A DNA stretch of 64,000 nt from Bradyrhizobium sp. CCBAU 51627 (GTDB lineage: Bacteria > Pseudomonadota > Alphaproteobacteria > Rhizobiales > Xanthobacteraceae): NCBI RefSeq assembly GCF_028128765.1, contig NZ_LBJG01000024.1, positions 930,001 through 994,000 on the forward strand, read 5' to 3'. Each line of letters begins with the position of its first letter. Within the stretch, counting starts at the first letter, position 1. A model generated the notes under the pieces. The model had not been told where the DNA came from. It saw only the letters and a list, made by a program, of their open reading frames with translations, and did not search any database. A program made the translations under genes and the position numbers. Shown piece by piece: positions 9,873 to 19,281 of the stretch.

Positions 9873-10386
9873 GGCTGACGCTGGCGGGTTTGCTAGGTTT
9901 AGTACTCCTGAAATCATGATCGGCGCCCTTTGCCACGGGCCACTTTCAGGCGGCACCATAGACATTGCACATCCTGACCGGGTCCCTTTTTTGCCTTAAG
10001 CGCACGACGACTGGGAAGAGACATCTAGAAGGATGATTCTCGACAAAAGGAGAACTGTGGCTTCCCGGACGGTCATACCGTACCCTCCAATTCGGTATCC
10101 TCCTCGGACGTTCTGCTGCGGAGGTCTCATCATCGCAGACAGCGCGAGCCGATCCTCGTGCCTTATCCAACAAGCAATCCGCTCGACGCCGTCCTTTGGG
10201 GAGTGGAAATCGACATCATTGGTCGTGGCCAGCCGACATGCTATGAATAGGAGGGCGACCCCCGGAACTCGAGTGGCGAGACCGCTGTTCGTCGTGGATG
10301 ATGCGCTCCCTAGGCTGGAGTGCCGGCTTTAAGTCCTCGGACTTTAGCCCGTCGATAGTCGCGCAAAGCGAACTCATGGTGTTGAA
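9873..10386. other. Intergenic, no gene recognised
   Basis: About 510 bases between the small membrane ORF and the histidine kinase. Short frames exist on both strands, but none has a ribosome site plus recognisable sequence. It presumably contains the kinase promoter; I could not place one with confidence. Confidence 0.4.
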
Positions 10387-11988
10387 ATGACATCTGAGTC
10401 CTTCGAAATACTTGATCTTGTCGAGCAGGCCGTCTTCGTCCGCGACCTGCATGGTCGCATACAAGCTTGGAATAAGGCCTCGGAGACCTTGTACGGCTAC
10501 TCTCGTGACGCTGCCCTCGGCCAGTTCGCGGATGACCTTCTCGGTAGCGAATATCCTATATCGGCTGCCGACCTACTAGCTAGTTGCGTCGCGGCCGGCC
10601 GTTGGCGGGGAGAAGTCAAGCGGGTATCGGCACAAGGTAGCGCGATATTGGTGCAGGTTTGCCTGTCAGTGCGCTACGACCCCTCGGGTAACCCGATCTA
10701 TCTCGTGGAGACGGGGAGGGAGGTCAAAGCGACCAGTTTCGAGCAGGAGTTGAAGCTTAGTGAAGCTCGCTATCGGAATATCTTCCAAGCCATGGCGGCT
10801 TCGTTCTGGGAGCTGGACTTCTCAAACGTAAATCAGAGATTGCGAGCGCTGAGAAAATCCGGTGTCTCGGATTTCCGGAAGTACTTCTTTGACAACCCTG
10901 ATGTCGTCTGCGAGCTGATGAGGGTCGCGCGCGTGGTCGATGTCAACGATCATACCGTGCAACTTTTCGGTAGGGGTAACAAGGCCGAGTTGCTCGGCAA
11001 TCTCTTGCCGGTTTGGCCCGACGAAAGCGTTCACGTCTTCGTGGAGGCGATGCTGAGTGCCATCGCGCGGAAGCCTCATTATTGGACCGAATGTAAGATG
11101 CGCAGGATCGATGGCAGTATTTTTGATGCGCTCTTTACGATTGCCTGGCCGTCCAAAGACATGGGCGGTGCGACTAGCATGGTCGCCATTATCGACATTA
11201 CGGAGCGCAATCGCGCACAGGAAATGCTGCAGCGTGTGCAGAGCGATTTCGCGCATGCAGCCCGCGTTTCGATGCTGGGCGAACTCACGGCTTCCATTGC
11301 TCACGAAGTGAACCAACCTCTTGCGGCCATTGCTTCAAATGCAGACGCTGGTTTGCGCTGGCTTGAAGCGGCTCACCCTCAAATCGATAAAGCGCGAGAA
11401 TCGATCGGATGGATCTTGGAGGATGCGCATCGGGCTGCCGACGTGACCGCTCGGATCCGCTCCATGGCCGCGCATCGCGCGCCTGAGCGAAATTTCGTAT
11501 CTCTCGACGGGATAATCCAGGAGGCGCTCCTTTTCATTCGACACGAATTACAAGCGCGCTCCGTTGCCGTGGTTCACAACACGTCTGTTGAACCCCCCAT
11601 CGTCCTTGCGGACCGAACGCAACTTCAACAGGTGATCGTCAATTTGACGATCAATGCAGTGCAAGCACTGGCGCACAACGATTGCTCTCTGCGTAAAATT
11701 ACGATTCAAACGAATGTCGCGAACGATAAGATTACCTGCAGCGTCGAAGATAGCGGCCCCGGTATCGATCCCGACCACCTTGCTCACTTGTTCGACAGCT
11801 TCTTTACGACGAAGCAAGAGGGCATGGGCATGGGACTTCCGATCTGCCGCTCGATAGTAGAAGCGCATGGCGGATGCATCCACGCGGAGAACGTCTGCCC
11901 CGCGGGAGGGGCGCGTTTCTCGTTCGTCTTGCCTGTCCCGGACGGAGAGCCGTGCGCCCCAGAGGGCGCGCTTAGCCAACTCGGTTAA
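10387..11988 (+). CDS. PAS-domain sensor histidine kinase (orphan)
   Basis: 533 aa, cytosolic by sequence (no membrane helix). A PAS domain covers about residues 5-115 (VFVRDLHGRIQAWNKASETLYGYS). A second PAS-like domain of about 125-275 starts with YRNIFQAMAASFWELDF and ends IDITERNRAQE. The dimerisation/phosphoacceptor helix has ELTASIAHEVNQPLAA with the His. The ATPase domain shows the N box (LTINAVQAL), G1 (VEDSGPGI), and the G2-like box GMGMGLPICRSIVEAHGG. The organisation resembles the soluble FixL/TodS class. No response regulator lies beside it, so the partner is unknown. Confidence 0.9.
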   Translation: MTSESFEILDLVEQAVFVRDLHGRIQAWNKASETLYGYSRDAALGQFADDLLGSEYPISAADLLASCVAAGRWRGEVKRVSAQGSAILVQVCLSVRYDPSGNPIYLVETGREVKATSFEQELKLSEARYRNIFQAMAASFWELDFSNVNQRLRALRKSGVSDFRKYFFDNPDVVCELMRVARVVDVNDHTVQLFGRGNKAELLGNLLPVWPDESVHVFVEAMLSAIARKPHYWTECKMRRIDGSIFDALFTIAWPSKDMGGATSMVAIIDITERNRAQEMLQRVQSDFAHAARVSMLGELTASIAHEVNQPLAAIASNADAGLRWLEAAHPQIDKARESIGWILEDAHRAADVTARIRSMAAHRAPERNFVSLDGIIQEALLFIRHELQARSVAVVHNTSVEPPIVLADRTQLQQVIVNLTINAVQALAHNDCSLRKITIQTNVANDKITCSVEDSGPGIDPDHLAHLFDSFFTTKQEGMGMGLPICRSIVEAHGGCIHAENVCPAGGARFSFVLPVPDGEPCAPEGALSQLG

Positions 11989-12425
11989 CGGAAGGCATTG
12001 TCCGGAGCAGCTGGATCACTCAGCTCACCGTCGACGCCGCCTGAAGCCGAAATCATTAGCTAAATTCAATCGCAATGCGGTCAAAGCTGCGAACGGCTCC
12101 AAGATCCGGGCGCCGGCGCCATGACTGTTATTTTACTAGTCACTTGCAAAAACCAATGAAACACATAATTGACTGATAAAATCGGCAGGGTCGATCAGGG
12201 TCCTCTGAGCGTCCTGCTGGCCAAGTGGCTACTGAACGACAGTTCCTTGAAGCTCGTGCAAGTTCGCGAGAAGGATCAACCGGAGTCCGTCATCTCCGGC
12301 GACCGTGCCCGTCAAAAACGCCCCGTCCGGGAGGAGGGAGGCCGGCCCCAACGGCGAATGTCTGAGAAGTAGACACGCGACAGTCTGCGGGCATCGGATT
12401 CGCATTGTATCGCTGGAGAAATCGA
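11989..12425. other. Intergenic, AT-rich promoter-like stretch
   Basis: Holds an AT-rich patch at 12120-12185 and a 67-codon frame from TTG 12169 to 12372 that has no recognisable family and mostly charged residues at its end. I do not call the frame a gene. The next real start is the hydrolase ATG at 12426. Confidence 0.4.
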
Positions 12426-13286
12426 ATGCTTAGTGTGACAGTAGCCGAACCACGTGTTCTCAAAATATCGGAGAAGCTTAGCCTACGTTTTCAAAAGATC
12501 GGCAATGGGCCTCCGTTGCTCCTGATACATACGATCCGAACGCAGCTTGAATACTTTCGCAGTCTGGCGCCGCTGCTCGCGGGGTCGCATACGGTGTACA
12601 CCATCGATCTCCCAGGCCACGGACACTCCCCCATCGATCTAAGTGCGAGGTTCGACGAATCCTACTTGAGACAGGCCGTCATCCGCTTCATCGAGGAATT
12701 AAACCTGTCGGAGCTCACGGTTGTTGGCGAGTCTATCGGCGGCGCGCTGGCACTTACAGTGGCGGCCTCCCTTCCCCAGCGGGTGAAGCGGGTCTACACG
12801 ATCAACCCGTACGACTACGAGACTCGCTACGGGGACGGTATTCGACGCGGCAACTGGTTCGCAAATTTTATCATAGGAAGCTTGCAGATCCCGGTGCTTG
12901 GCGCGATCAATGCATCGCTCGAAAACCAGATGGTCCTCGGCAAGATCATGGGCGGGGGATTTCACGACCCGCGCAAACTACCTGCTGATTTGCTTGCTGA
13001 GTTCGGTCAAGCGGCCCGTCGCCCGGGATACAAGCGGATCGCGCGCAGGGTGCTGGCAGGCTGGCGATCCTGGAGCAAGGCACGCGACTACTATGGACAG
13101 GTCTCGGCTCCTGTAACGCTCATTTATGGAGATAGCGATTGGTCGCTGCCAAGCGAGCGCGAACGCACACGGTCGCTCATTCCCACCGCGCAGATCGTTA
13201 CCCTCAGAAATACCGGCCACTTCTCGGCTGTTGAGAATCCGTCGGAGTTGGCTCGCGTGATACTGGGGCCACAATGGTCGCAGTAA
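12426..13286 (+). CDS. Alpha/beta hydrolase
   Basis: 286 aa, start ATG 12426 behind GGAGAAATCG. Fold marks: LLLIHTIRTQLEYF (oxyanion-region strand beta-3, with HT in place of the usual HG), IDLPGHGHSPID, the nucleophile elbow VVGESIGGALA (Ser about residue 101), acid region LIYGDSDWSLP, and catalytic His in RNTGHFSAVENP. All three catalytic residues are visible, so it should be active on an ester, lactone or similar C-C/C-X bond. The neighbours give no substrate clue. Confidence 0.88.
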   Translation: MLSVTVAEPRVLKISEKLSLRFQKIGNGPPLLLIHTIRTQLEYFRSLAPLLAGSHTVYTIDLPGHGHSPIDLSARFDESYLRQAVIRFIEELNLSELTVVGESIGGALALTVAASLPQRVKRVYTINPYDYETRYGDGIRRGNWFANFIIGSLQIPVLGAINASLENQMVLGKIMGGGFHDPRKLPADLLAEFGQAARRPGYKRIARRVLAGWRSWSKARDYYGQVSAPVTLIYGDSDWSLPSERERTRSLIPTAQIVTLRNTGHFSAVENPSELARVILGPQWSQ

Positions 13287-13402
13287 TCGACCCCGGGACC
13301 GTACAACGTTGTCGAGCGCGGTTCACGGAATGATGACCATGCCAAAGTAGCGGAGCGCTCGGCCAAGCGCGGCATCGACACACTAAACTGTCTGGAGCAA
13401 GC

Positions 13403-13579
13403 ATGAGCGAAGTTATTCAGTTTGTATCAAAGTCGGAGCGCGAGCGAGATCGTCTCATTCGAGAAGCGCGTGCGATATACGACAGCATTTTCCCGCCGGG
13501 CGATTCAGTCGGCGAGAAGCAGAACAATGCTCCGGGAAGCCATGCGGTCGGCAGAGCCGGTAGCTGTAGTACTGACTAG
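13403..13579 (+). CDS. Small conserved-type hypothetical protein
   Basis: 58 aa (MSEVIQFVSKSERERDRLI..., then REARAIYDSIFPPGD), behind GGAGCAAGC. The N-terminal pattern FVxKSExERxRLIREARAxYDSIFPP is one I recall from short proteins widespread in Bradyrhizobium; function unknown. Its TAG stop coincides with the TA target of the IS630 element that follows: T-A belongs to the duplicated target and G to the first base of the insertion. Confidence 0.6.
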   Translation: MSEVIQFVSKSERERDRLIREARAIYDSIFPPGDSVGEKQNNAPGSHAVGRAGSCSTD

Positions 13580-14842
13580 ACGACCGATTCCATGAACTTG
13601 GCAGTGATGGAACGGGACGTTTGTTTGTGGATTCCTCGTTTGCGATTGACTGAACGAGGAGTTTCACCATGGCGGGATGGCGGCAAGCGGTCGAGTTGGC
13701 AATGACCGATGATGAGATTGAAGCGTTGACGGCTCTTTCGCGGTCGAGGACGGAACCGGCGCGCCGGGTGTCGCGGGCCGCGATGCTGCTGGCCTACCGC
13801 GAGAACCCGTCGTTCTTCGCGGTAGGACAAAGACTTGGCGCCCATCATCAAACGGTGCAGCGCTGCGTCGAGCGGGCGGCGGCTGAGGGTGCATTGGCGG
13901 CGCTCGACGAGCGCCCGCGACCAGGCAAGGAGCCGGTGATTACGCCGGAGGCCAAGGCGTGGCTGGTCTCTCTGGCGTGCGACAAGGCCAAGGATCATGG
14001 CTATCCGCATGAGTTGTGGACGACGCGGCTCTTGGCGCGCCATGCGCGCGAACAGGGGCCGGCGGCAGGGCATGCGTGTTTGGCTAACTTGGTCCAGGGA
14101 ACGGTGTGCAAGATTCTCGGCCAAGAGGAAATCAAGCCGCACAAGGTGAGCTATTACCTTGAAAACCGCGACGCCGAGTTCGAACGGAAGATGGCGGAGG
14201 TCCTGTGCGTTTATCGTGAAGTCCAAGTCCTGAAGAAAGCCTCTGCCAAGGGAAAGCGGCGGGCAAAGCCGGTGACGATCGTCTCCTACGACGAGAAGCC
14301 GGGGATCCAGGCCATCGCGACAACGGCGCCGGATCTGCCACCAGTGCCGGGCGTGCATGCGACCTTCGCGCGCGATCATGAGTACAAACGTCATGGCACG
14401 CTCAGCCTGCTGGCGGGGATTGATCTGCTCACTGGAAAGGTCCATGCGCTCGTTAAAGACCGCCACCGCAGCCGAGAGTTCGTCGAATTCCTCAAGCTTC
14501 TCGATGCCGCCTATCCGGCCGGGACCGCGATCAAGTTGATTCTCGACAATCATTCCGCACATATCTCGCGAGAAACCAGAACCTGGCTCGACACGCGACC
14601 AGCAGATCGCTTCCAGTTTACCTTCACGCCCAAGCACGGCTCCTGGCTCAACCTCGTCGAGGGCTTCTTCTCCAAGTTCGCCCGCTCCGTCCTGCGTCAC
14701 ATCCGTGTGACCTCAAAGCACGAACTCAAAGAGCGCATCATGGCCGGAATCGACGACGTTAATCGCCATCCCGTCGTCCATACCTGGTCCTACAAACTCG
14801 CCGAGGCCGCCTGATATGATTCAAACCAAGAAAACGCTGACC
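13579..14842 (+). mobile_element. IS630-family insertion sequence
   Basis: Bounded by TA at 13577-13578 and TA at 14843-14844, the target duplication usual for IS630. The ends are imperfect inverted repeats: left GACGACCGATTCCATG and reverse-complemented right GGTCAGCGTTTTCTTG agree at about 9 of 16 positions. Length 1264 bp, normal for the family. The ends are inferred from the TA dinucleotides plus this partial match, so they could be off by a few bases. The single transposase gene is intact. The 253 bases between this element and the IS256 duplication at 15098 hold no recognisable gene. Confidence 0.7.
13669..14814 (+). CDS. IS630-family transposase
   Basis: 381 aa. N-terminal helix-turn-helix region (SRAAMLLAYRENPSFFAVGQRLG, then HHQTVQRCVERA), then the DDE catalytic domain: first Asp in TIVSYDEKPG, second in LILDNHSAH, and Glu in HGSWLNLVEGFFSKFARSVL. 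All three acidic residues and full length are present, so the element should be able to move. Confidence 0.95.
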   Translation: MAGWRQAVELAMTDDEIEALTALSRSRTEPARRVSRAAMLLAYRENPSFFAVGQRLGAHHQTVQRCVERAAAEGALAALDERPRPGKEPVITPEAKAWLVSLACDKAKDHGYPHELWTTRLLARHAREQGPAAGHACLANLVQGTVCKILGQEEIKPHKVSYYLENRDAEFERKMAEVLCVYREVQVLKKASAKGKRRAKPVTIVSYDEKPGIQAIATTAPDLPPVPGVHATFARDHEYKRHGTLSLLAGIDLLTGKVHALVKDRHRSREFVEFLKLLDAAYPAGTAIKLILDNHSAHISRETRTWLDTRPADRFQFTFTPKHGSWLNLVEGFFSKFARSVLRHIRVTSKHELKERIMAGIDDVNRHPVVHTWSYKLAEAA

Positions 14843-15097
14843 TAGTTCCTGTCACGGTTGCCGATTTTTCAGTCTCTCGTGTCCGATGCATTGCTGCGCG
14901 CGGCTGGTTACAATCTCGGAGTTCTCTGCGCTGCCGGGGCGCCCTGTCTGGTGGGCGTCCCGCAGCGCCGAATGGATGAGACAGCCAGTTCTCCCGACCA
15001 GTTTGCTTTTTCGCTTCGTTCTTGTTGGCCGAACAGAGGGCCTGAGCATGACCTCCGATTGCCGATCGATAATCGATGGAACAAGCGTCGATTGCAG

Positions 15098-15105
15098 AGT
15101 AGTTC
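15098..15105. repeat. Target-site duplication, left copy (IS256 element)
   Basis: AGTAGTTC, repeated at 16530-16537 on the other side of the element; 8 bp is the usual duplication length for this family. Confidence 0.85.
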
Positions 15106-16529
15106 GGTCGTGTCCCCGGAGGTGGTGTAGCTCGGTAGAGCAAAGCCGCCCGGACGCGCGCTCTCACATAGCGCCGTAGCGGGCGGGCGGCTTTGCGGTG
15201 GTCACCGGCAGTTCGCCGGTAGGGTCGGGTTGCTGACACCAACCTGATTCGAGGAACCACCGATGACCGATGAGATGATGAACCTGCGCACGCTCGTGGA
15301 GAAGACCCCTGATGCGGATCTACTGCGCGAGATGATCGGCTTTGCTGCCCAGCGCCTGATGGAGCTGGAAGTGGAAGGCCAGACCGGGGCCGCCTACGGC
15401 GAGAAGAACCCCGAGCGTCTGGCCCAGCGCAACGGCTACCGCGACCGGACCTGGGAGACCCGCGCCGGCACGGTCGAGCTGCGCATTCCCAAGCTGCGCA
15501 AGGGCTCCTACTTCCCGGGCTTTCTGGAGCCGCGCCGGATGGCCGAGAAGGCGCTCACCGCCGTGGTACAGGAAGCCTATGTGCAAGGCGTCTCGACCCG
15601 CTCGGTCGACGATCTGGTCCAGGCCATGGGGATGAGCGGCATCTCCAAGAGCCAGGTCTCGCGGCTGTGCGCGGAGATCGACGACAAGGTGAAGGCCTTT
15701 CTCGGCCGCCCGATCGAGGGCGACTGGCCGTATTTGTGGATTGACGCCACCTACGTGAAGGTACGCCAGAATGGGCGCATCGTGTCGGTCGCGGTGATCG
15801 TCGCGGTCGGCGTCAACAGCGATGGCCGGCGCGAAGTTCTCGGCATGGACATCGGTCCCTCCGAAGCCGAGACGTTCTGGACGGCGTTCCTGCGCAAGCT
15901 CGCCCGCCGTGGCCTGCGCGGCGTCAAGCTGGTCGTCTCCGACGCCCATGAGGGCATCAAGGCCACCGTCGCCAAGGTGCTCAACGCCTCCTGGCAGCGC
16001 TGCCGCGTGCACTTCATGCGCAACGCACTGGCCCATGCCGGCAAGAGCGGCCGGCGCGTCGTCTCCGCCTTCATCGCCACCGCTTTTGCCCAGGATGATG
16101 CTGAGGCTGCACGAGCGCAGTGGCGCAAGGTCTCCGACCAGCTCCGTCCCAAGCTGCCCAAGTTGGCCTGCTTCCTCGACGAGGCCGAGACTGACGTGCT
16201 GGCCTACATGACGTTCCCGCCGCAGCACCGAACCAAGCTGCACTCCACCAACCCGATCGAGCGTCTCAACGGCGAGATCAAGCGCCGCACCGAGGTGGTC
16301 GGTATCTTCCCCAATGAGGACGCCATCGTCCGCCTCATCGGCGCGATCCTGCTCGAACAGAACGATGAATGGGCCGTCCAGCGCGCCCGCTACATGACGC
16401 TGGAAACCATCGCGCCGTTGAGCGATGATCCAACCGTCAGCCTCCCGGCTATCGCCAGCTGACCAGTCCGGCTCTTGCCGGCGAACGCGGTGACCCGCCG
16501 CCAGCTACACCACGCTAGGGGACACGATC
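15106..16529 (+). mobile_element. IS256-family insertion sequence with readable ends
   Basis: 1424 bp between the two AGTAGTTC duplications. The terminal inverted repeats share GTGTCCCC and GTGGTGTAGCT, separated by four differing bases; the outermost four bases (GGTC / GATC) differ at one. One intact transposase gene fills most of it. The clean duplication indicates a recent, unrearranged insertion. Confidence 0.92.
15263..16462 (+). CDS. IS256-family transposase
   Basis: 399 aa, full length. N-terminal Mutator-type region (VEGQTGAAYGEKNPERLAQRNGYR, then RTWETRAGTVELRIPKLRKGSYFP), and DDE residues in LWIDATYVKV, VVSDAHEGI and STNPIERLNGEIKRR. The His-Ser/Asn patch before the catalytic Glu and the CRVHFMRNAL motif are typical of the family. 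Confidence 0.96.
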   Translation: MTDEMMNLRTLVEKTPDADLLREMIGFAAQRLMELEVEGQTGAAYGEKNPERLAQRNGYRDRTWETRAGTVELRIPKLRKGSYFPGFLEPRRMAEKALTAVVQEAYVQGVSTRSVDDLVQAMGMSGISKSQVSRLCAEIDDKVKAFLGRPIEGDWPYLWIDATYVKVRQNGRIVSVAVIVAVGVNSDGRREVLGMDIGPSEAETFWTAFLRKLARRGLRGVKLVVSDAHEGIKATVAKVLNASWQRCRVHFMRNALAHAGKSGRRVVSAFIATAFAQDDAEAARAQWRKVSDQLRPKLPKLACFLDEAETDVLAYMTFPPQHRTKLHSTNPIERLNGEIKRRTEVVGIFPNEDAIVRLIGAILLEQNDEWAVQRARYMTLETIAPLSDDPTVSLPAIAS

Positions 16530-16537
16530 AGTAGTTC
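16530..16537. repeat. Target-site duplication, right copy (IS256 element)
   Basis: AGTAGTTC, identical to 15098-15105. Confidence 0.85.
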
Positions 16538-17250
16538 TGTCCTTGCCAACTGTGAGTCACTAGCTACTTGCAACGCTTGGTGTTTCAGAGAAGAGTGCTG
16601 GCGAATTCGAATAGGAGCTCTTGCGAGCTTCCAAGTCATTTGAGCCGAACGGTGCCATCTATGATACTCGCTGTCCCACAAATCACTAGTGGTGTCCGCT
16701 TCATTGAGCCGAGCGTTCTCGAGCATTCTCCGCGTCCAAGAGTTGGGAACGACAACTGGCGCAGACCCGCCGGCCTGACGGCGCGCGCTTGGTTATGGTG
16801 CGTGCTAGATGCATATAGCGCGATTGCTTCCAGCTACTTCGACTATCGGGATTACAGTGTGGAAAGGGCGTGACGCTTCCGGTCCGCCGAAAGCGAGGAA
16901 ACACAAGCTCCCGGACTGACTTGTTTCGGCCGGGAGTGAGCGAGCGGCCTGGCGATGGGCCCGCTACGCCGCCCCCGTCCCAATTGTCGCGCGCCGGTCG
17001 GCGGGACCCCGAATCCGCAGCGCGAAGCTCCGGGTGGAGTGGCCACGAGCAAGTTCCGCGCAAGGACGAGGTCTGTCATTTGCCTGAGAAACGCCGGCAA
17101 TCCATCGCTTCTCGAATTCATCTCTGAATAGGCGTTCTTCAACATTTCGTTTTGAGGCACGATCGCCGCATGCTGCAATCGCGTCCAATAGCGCCGACCG
17201 TCGTCCGATTAGAATGTAGCAGACGCGTCCACTAAGTTTCGGGGAATCCC
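16538..17250. other. Intergenic, no gene recognised
   Basis: About 710 bases between the IS256 element and the acyl-CoA ligase. Several frames of 60-120 codons on both strands overlap one another and none shows a family pattern or good ribosome site. It is probably decayed sequence, with the ligase promoter near its right end. Confidence 0.45.
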
Positions 17251-18891
17251 GTGCTGGGCTTAATGCAAGAGTGGCCGTTATTGTGCCACCGCATCATCGA
17301 TCACGCGGCAACGTGTCATCCGGACCGCGAGGTGGTGACGCGATCTGTCGAGGGGCCGATCCATCGAACCAATTACGGCCAGATCAGAAAGCGCGCGCTA
17401 AAGGTTGCCCAGCGGTTGGACGGCGACGGCATTTTGATTGGCGATCGCGTCGCGACCCTCGCCTGGAATACTTGGCGACACCTAGAGATCTGGTACGGAA
17501 TTATGGGTATCGGCGCTGTCTGTCACACCATAAACCCTCGCCTATTTCCCGAGCAGATTGCATGGATCATCAACCATGCTCGTGACAGAGTTCTTCTCGC
17601 CGATGTTTCCTTCGTGCCACTTCTTGAGAAGCTCGCATCGCAACTCGAGTTCGTGGAGCGCTTCGTCATATTAACGGATTGCGACCGAATGCCGATCACT
17701 TCATTACGGGGTGCGATCGCGTACGAGAGCTGGATCGATAGCGTGAATGGCGACTTCGCCTGGAAGAGCTTCGACGAAAACACCGCCGCTGGCCTATGCT
17801 ACACGTCAGGCACTACCGGAAATCCAAAGGGCGTCCTGTACTCGCATCGGTCAAATGTACTCCATTCACTAATGATCGCACAGGCAGACGTAATTGGCCT
17901 TAGTTGCAACGATACGGTCTTGCCAGTTGTCCCGCTATTTCATGCCAACAGTTGGGGCCTCGCCTTCCACGCGCCGATGGTGGGCAGTAAGATCGTCTTT
18001 CCCGGTGCAAAGCTAGATGGCGCATCCGTATACGAACTTCTGAGGGACGAGAAGGTAACGTTTACGGCGGGTGTGCCGACCGTCTGGCTAATGCTTCAAC
18101 AGCATATGGAATCAAACAATTTGCGTTTGCCGGCGCTTCGGCAGCTAAGGATCGGCGGCGCGGCGCCACCACCTACCATGATTGAGGCCTTTGAACGCAT
18201 GGGCATTGCTGCTACGCAAGGGTGGGGTATGACGGAGATGGGGCCCGTCGGCTCGATGGGAGCCCTGAAGCACCCTTTCGAAAAGTTGACGGGTGCGGAG
18301 AGAATCGCCCAGCTTTCCAGCCAAGGCGTTGCACCGTTCCTCGTTGAAATGAAGATCACTGATGACTCCGGCGAGCGGCTTCCTCACGACGGAAGAGCCT
18401 TTGGGAGGCTGAAGGTCCGTGGTGCAAGTGTTGTCAAGGCCTACTATGGGTTGGATGATAGAGTCCTGGACAAGGAGGGTTATTTCGACACCGGCGACGT
18501 CGCTACGATCGACGAGCACGCCTATATGCGCATCGCGGATCGATCTAAAGACGTCATTAAATCGGGCGGCGAGTGGATATCTTCCATCGAAATCGAAAAT
18601 GTCGTTACAGCTCATCCTTCGGTCCTGGAAGCCGCAGCGATCGCGGTTTCGCATCCGAAATGGGGCGAAAGACCGCTTCTCATCGTTCAGCTTAAGCCGG
18701 GCTTGGCGGCGACTAAGACCGATATTCTTTCATTTCTTGAAGGCAAGATCGCTAAGTGGTGGATGCCCGATGACGTCGTCATAGATTCAATTCCCCATAC
18801 AGCGACAGGAAAGATCAGGAAATCGGAGCTGCGTGAACGCTACAGAAATCACTCGCTGCCCGGTACATCGGATTCGTCCGGCAATAGTTGA
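17251..18891 (+). CDS. Fatty-acyl-CoA / medium-chain acyl-CoA ligase (AMP-forming)
   Basis: 546 aa, GTG start at 17251 behind CGGGGAATCCC (an in-frame ATG follows four codons later). Adenylation-domain motifs: P-loop CYTSGTTGNPKGVLYSHR, FHANSWGLAFHAPMVG, GWGMTEMGPVGS, YFDTGDVATIDEHAYMRIADR, and the C-terminal catalytic Lys in TATGKIRKSEL. This pattern (VPLFHANSWG, DRSKDVIKSGGEWISSIE) is that of long/medium-chain acyl-CoA synthetases. It activates a carboxylic acid to its CoA ester and is the first step of the beta-oxidation-like cluster that follows. Confidence 0.93.
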   Translation: MLGLMQEWPLLCHRIIDHAATCHPDREVVTRSVEGPIHRTNYGQIRKRALKVAQRLDGDGILIGDRVATLAWNTWRHLEIWYGIMGIGAVCHTINPRLFPEQIAWIINHARDRVLLADVSFVPLLEKLASQLEFVERFVILTDCDRMPITSLRGAIAYESWIDSVNGDFAWKSFDENTAAGLCYTSGTTGNPKGVLYSHRSNVLHSLMIAQADVIGLSCNDTVLPVVPLFHANSWGLAFHAPMVGSKIVFPGAKLDGASVYELLRDEKVTFTAGVPTVWLMLQQHMESNNLRLPALRQLRIGGAAPPPTMIEAFERMGIAATQGWGMTEMGPVGSMGALKHPFEKLTGAERIAQLSSQGVAPFLVEMKITDDSGERLPHDGRAFGRLKVRGASVVKAYYGLDDRVLDKEGYFDTGDVATIDEHAYMRIADRSKDVIKSGGEWISSIEIENVVTAHPSVLEAAAIAVSHPKWGERPLLIVQLKPGLAATKTDILSFLEGKIAKWWMPDDVVIDSIPHTATGKIRKSELRERYRNHSLPGTSDSSGNS

Positions 18892-18916
18892 GGGGCCGAT
18901 CACCCTGTTCTAGGCC

Positions 18917-19060
18917 ATGAACATCTTCACCGTATCGTTCACGGGATTAAAACGGCGGCGCAACTGCGGTCTCATGACGCTGGACCAGCCTCCGATCGAG
19001 CTCGTCGATGGCGACCTGTCGCGGAACATCGGCAAGCTCCTTGAAGAAGCCGACGGCTAG
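18917..19060 (+). pseudogene. Possible enoyl-CoA hydratase N-terminal remnant
   Basis: 47 codons ending in TAG. The stretch LMTLDQPPIELVDGDLSRNIGKLLEEAD resembles the start of crotonase-family enzymes (a VTLDxPPxNLxDxxL pattern), but the expected oxyanion-hole Gly motif does not follow in any frame. Position between a ligase and a 3-hydroxyacyl-CoA dehydrogenase makes the assignment sensible. The rest of 18892-19281 shows no gene. Confidence 0.35.
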
Positions 19061-19281
19061 GTACTGCTAACTGTACCGCTTCGCACGAAAGACTCCAAGA
19101 CGGGGCACCTGTCCGATGATTGTGACTTCGAGAGATGCTGCGCTAAGCCATCGACACTACCGTTCTATGGCTCCGATGACTTCCATGCGACGGTGAGAGC
19201 TGAGATCGAGTTTTCCACTTCCTGCCGGCGAGTGGCCCGAACCTGCCGGACAAACCCAACCTAAAGCCGCGAGGCACCGCC

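Noticed and set aside
12169..12372. 67-codon frame from TTG
   Set aside because: Unusual start, no recognisable family, charged low-complexity end. Left as intergenic.
14845..15097. Possible gene or IS remnant between the two insertion sequences
   Set aside because: Frames exist on both strands, but none resembles a transposase or other known protein.
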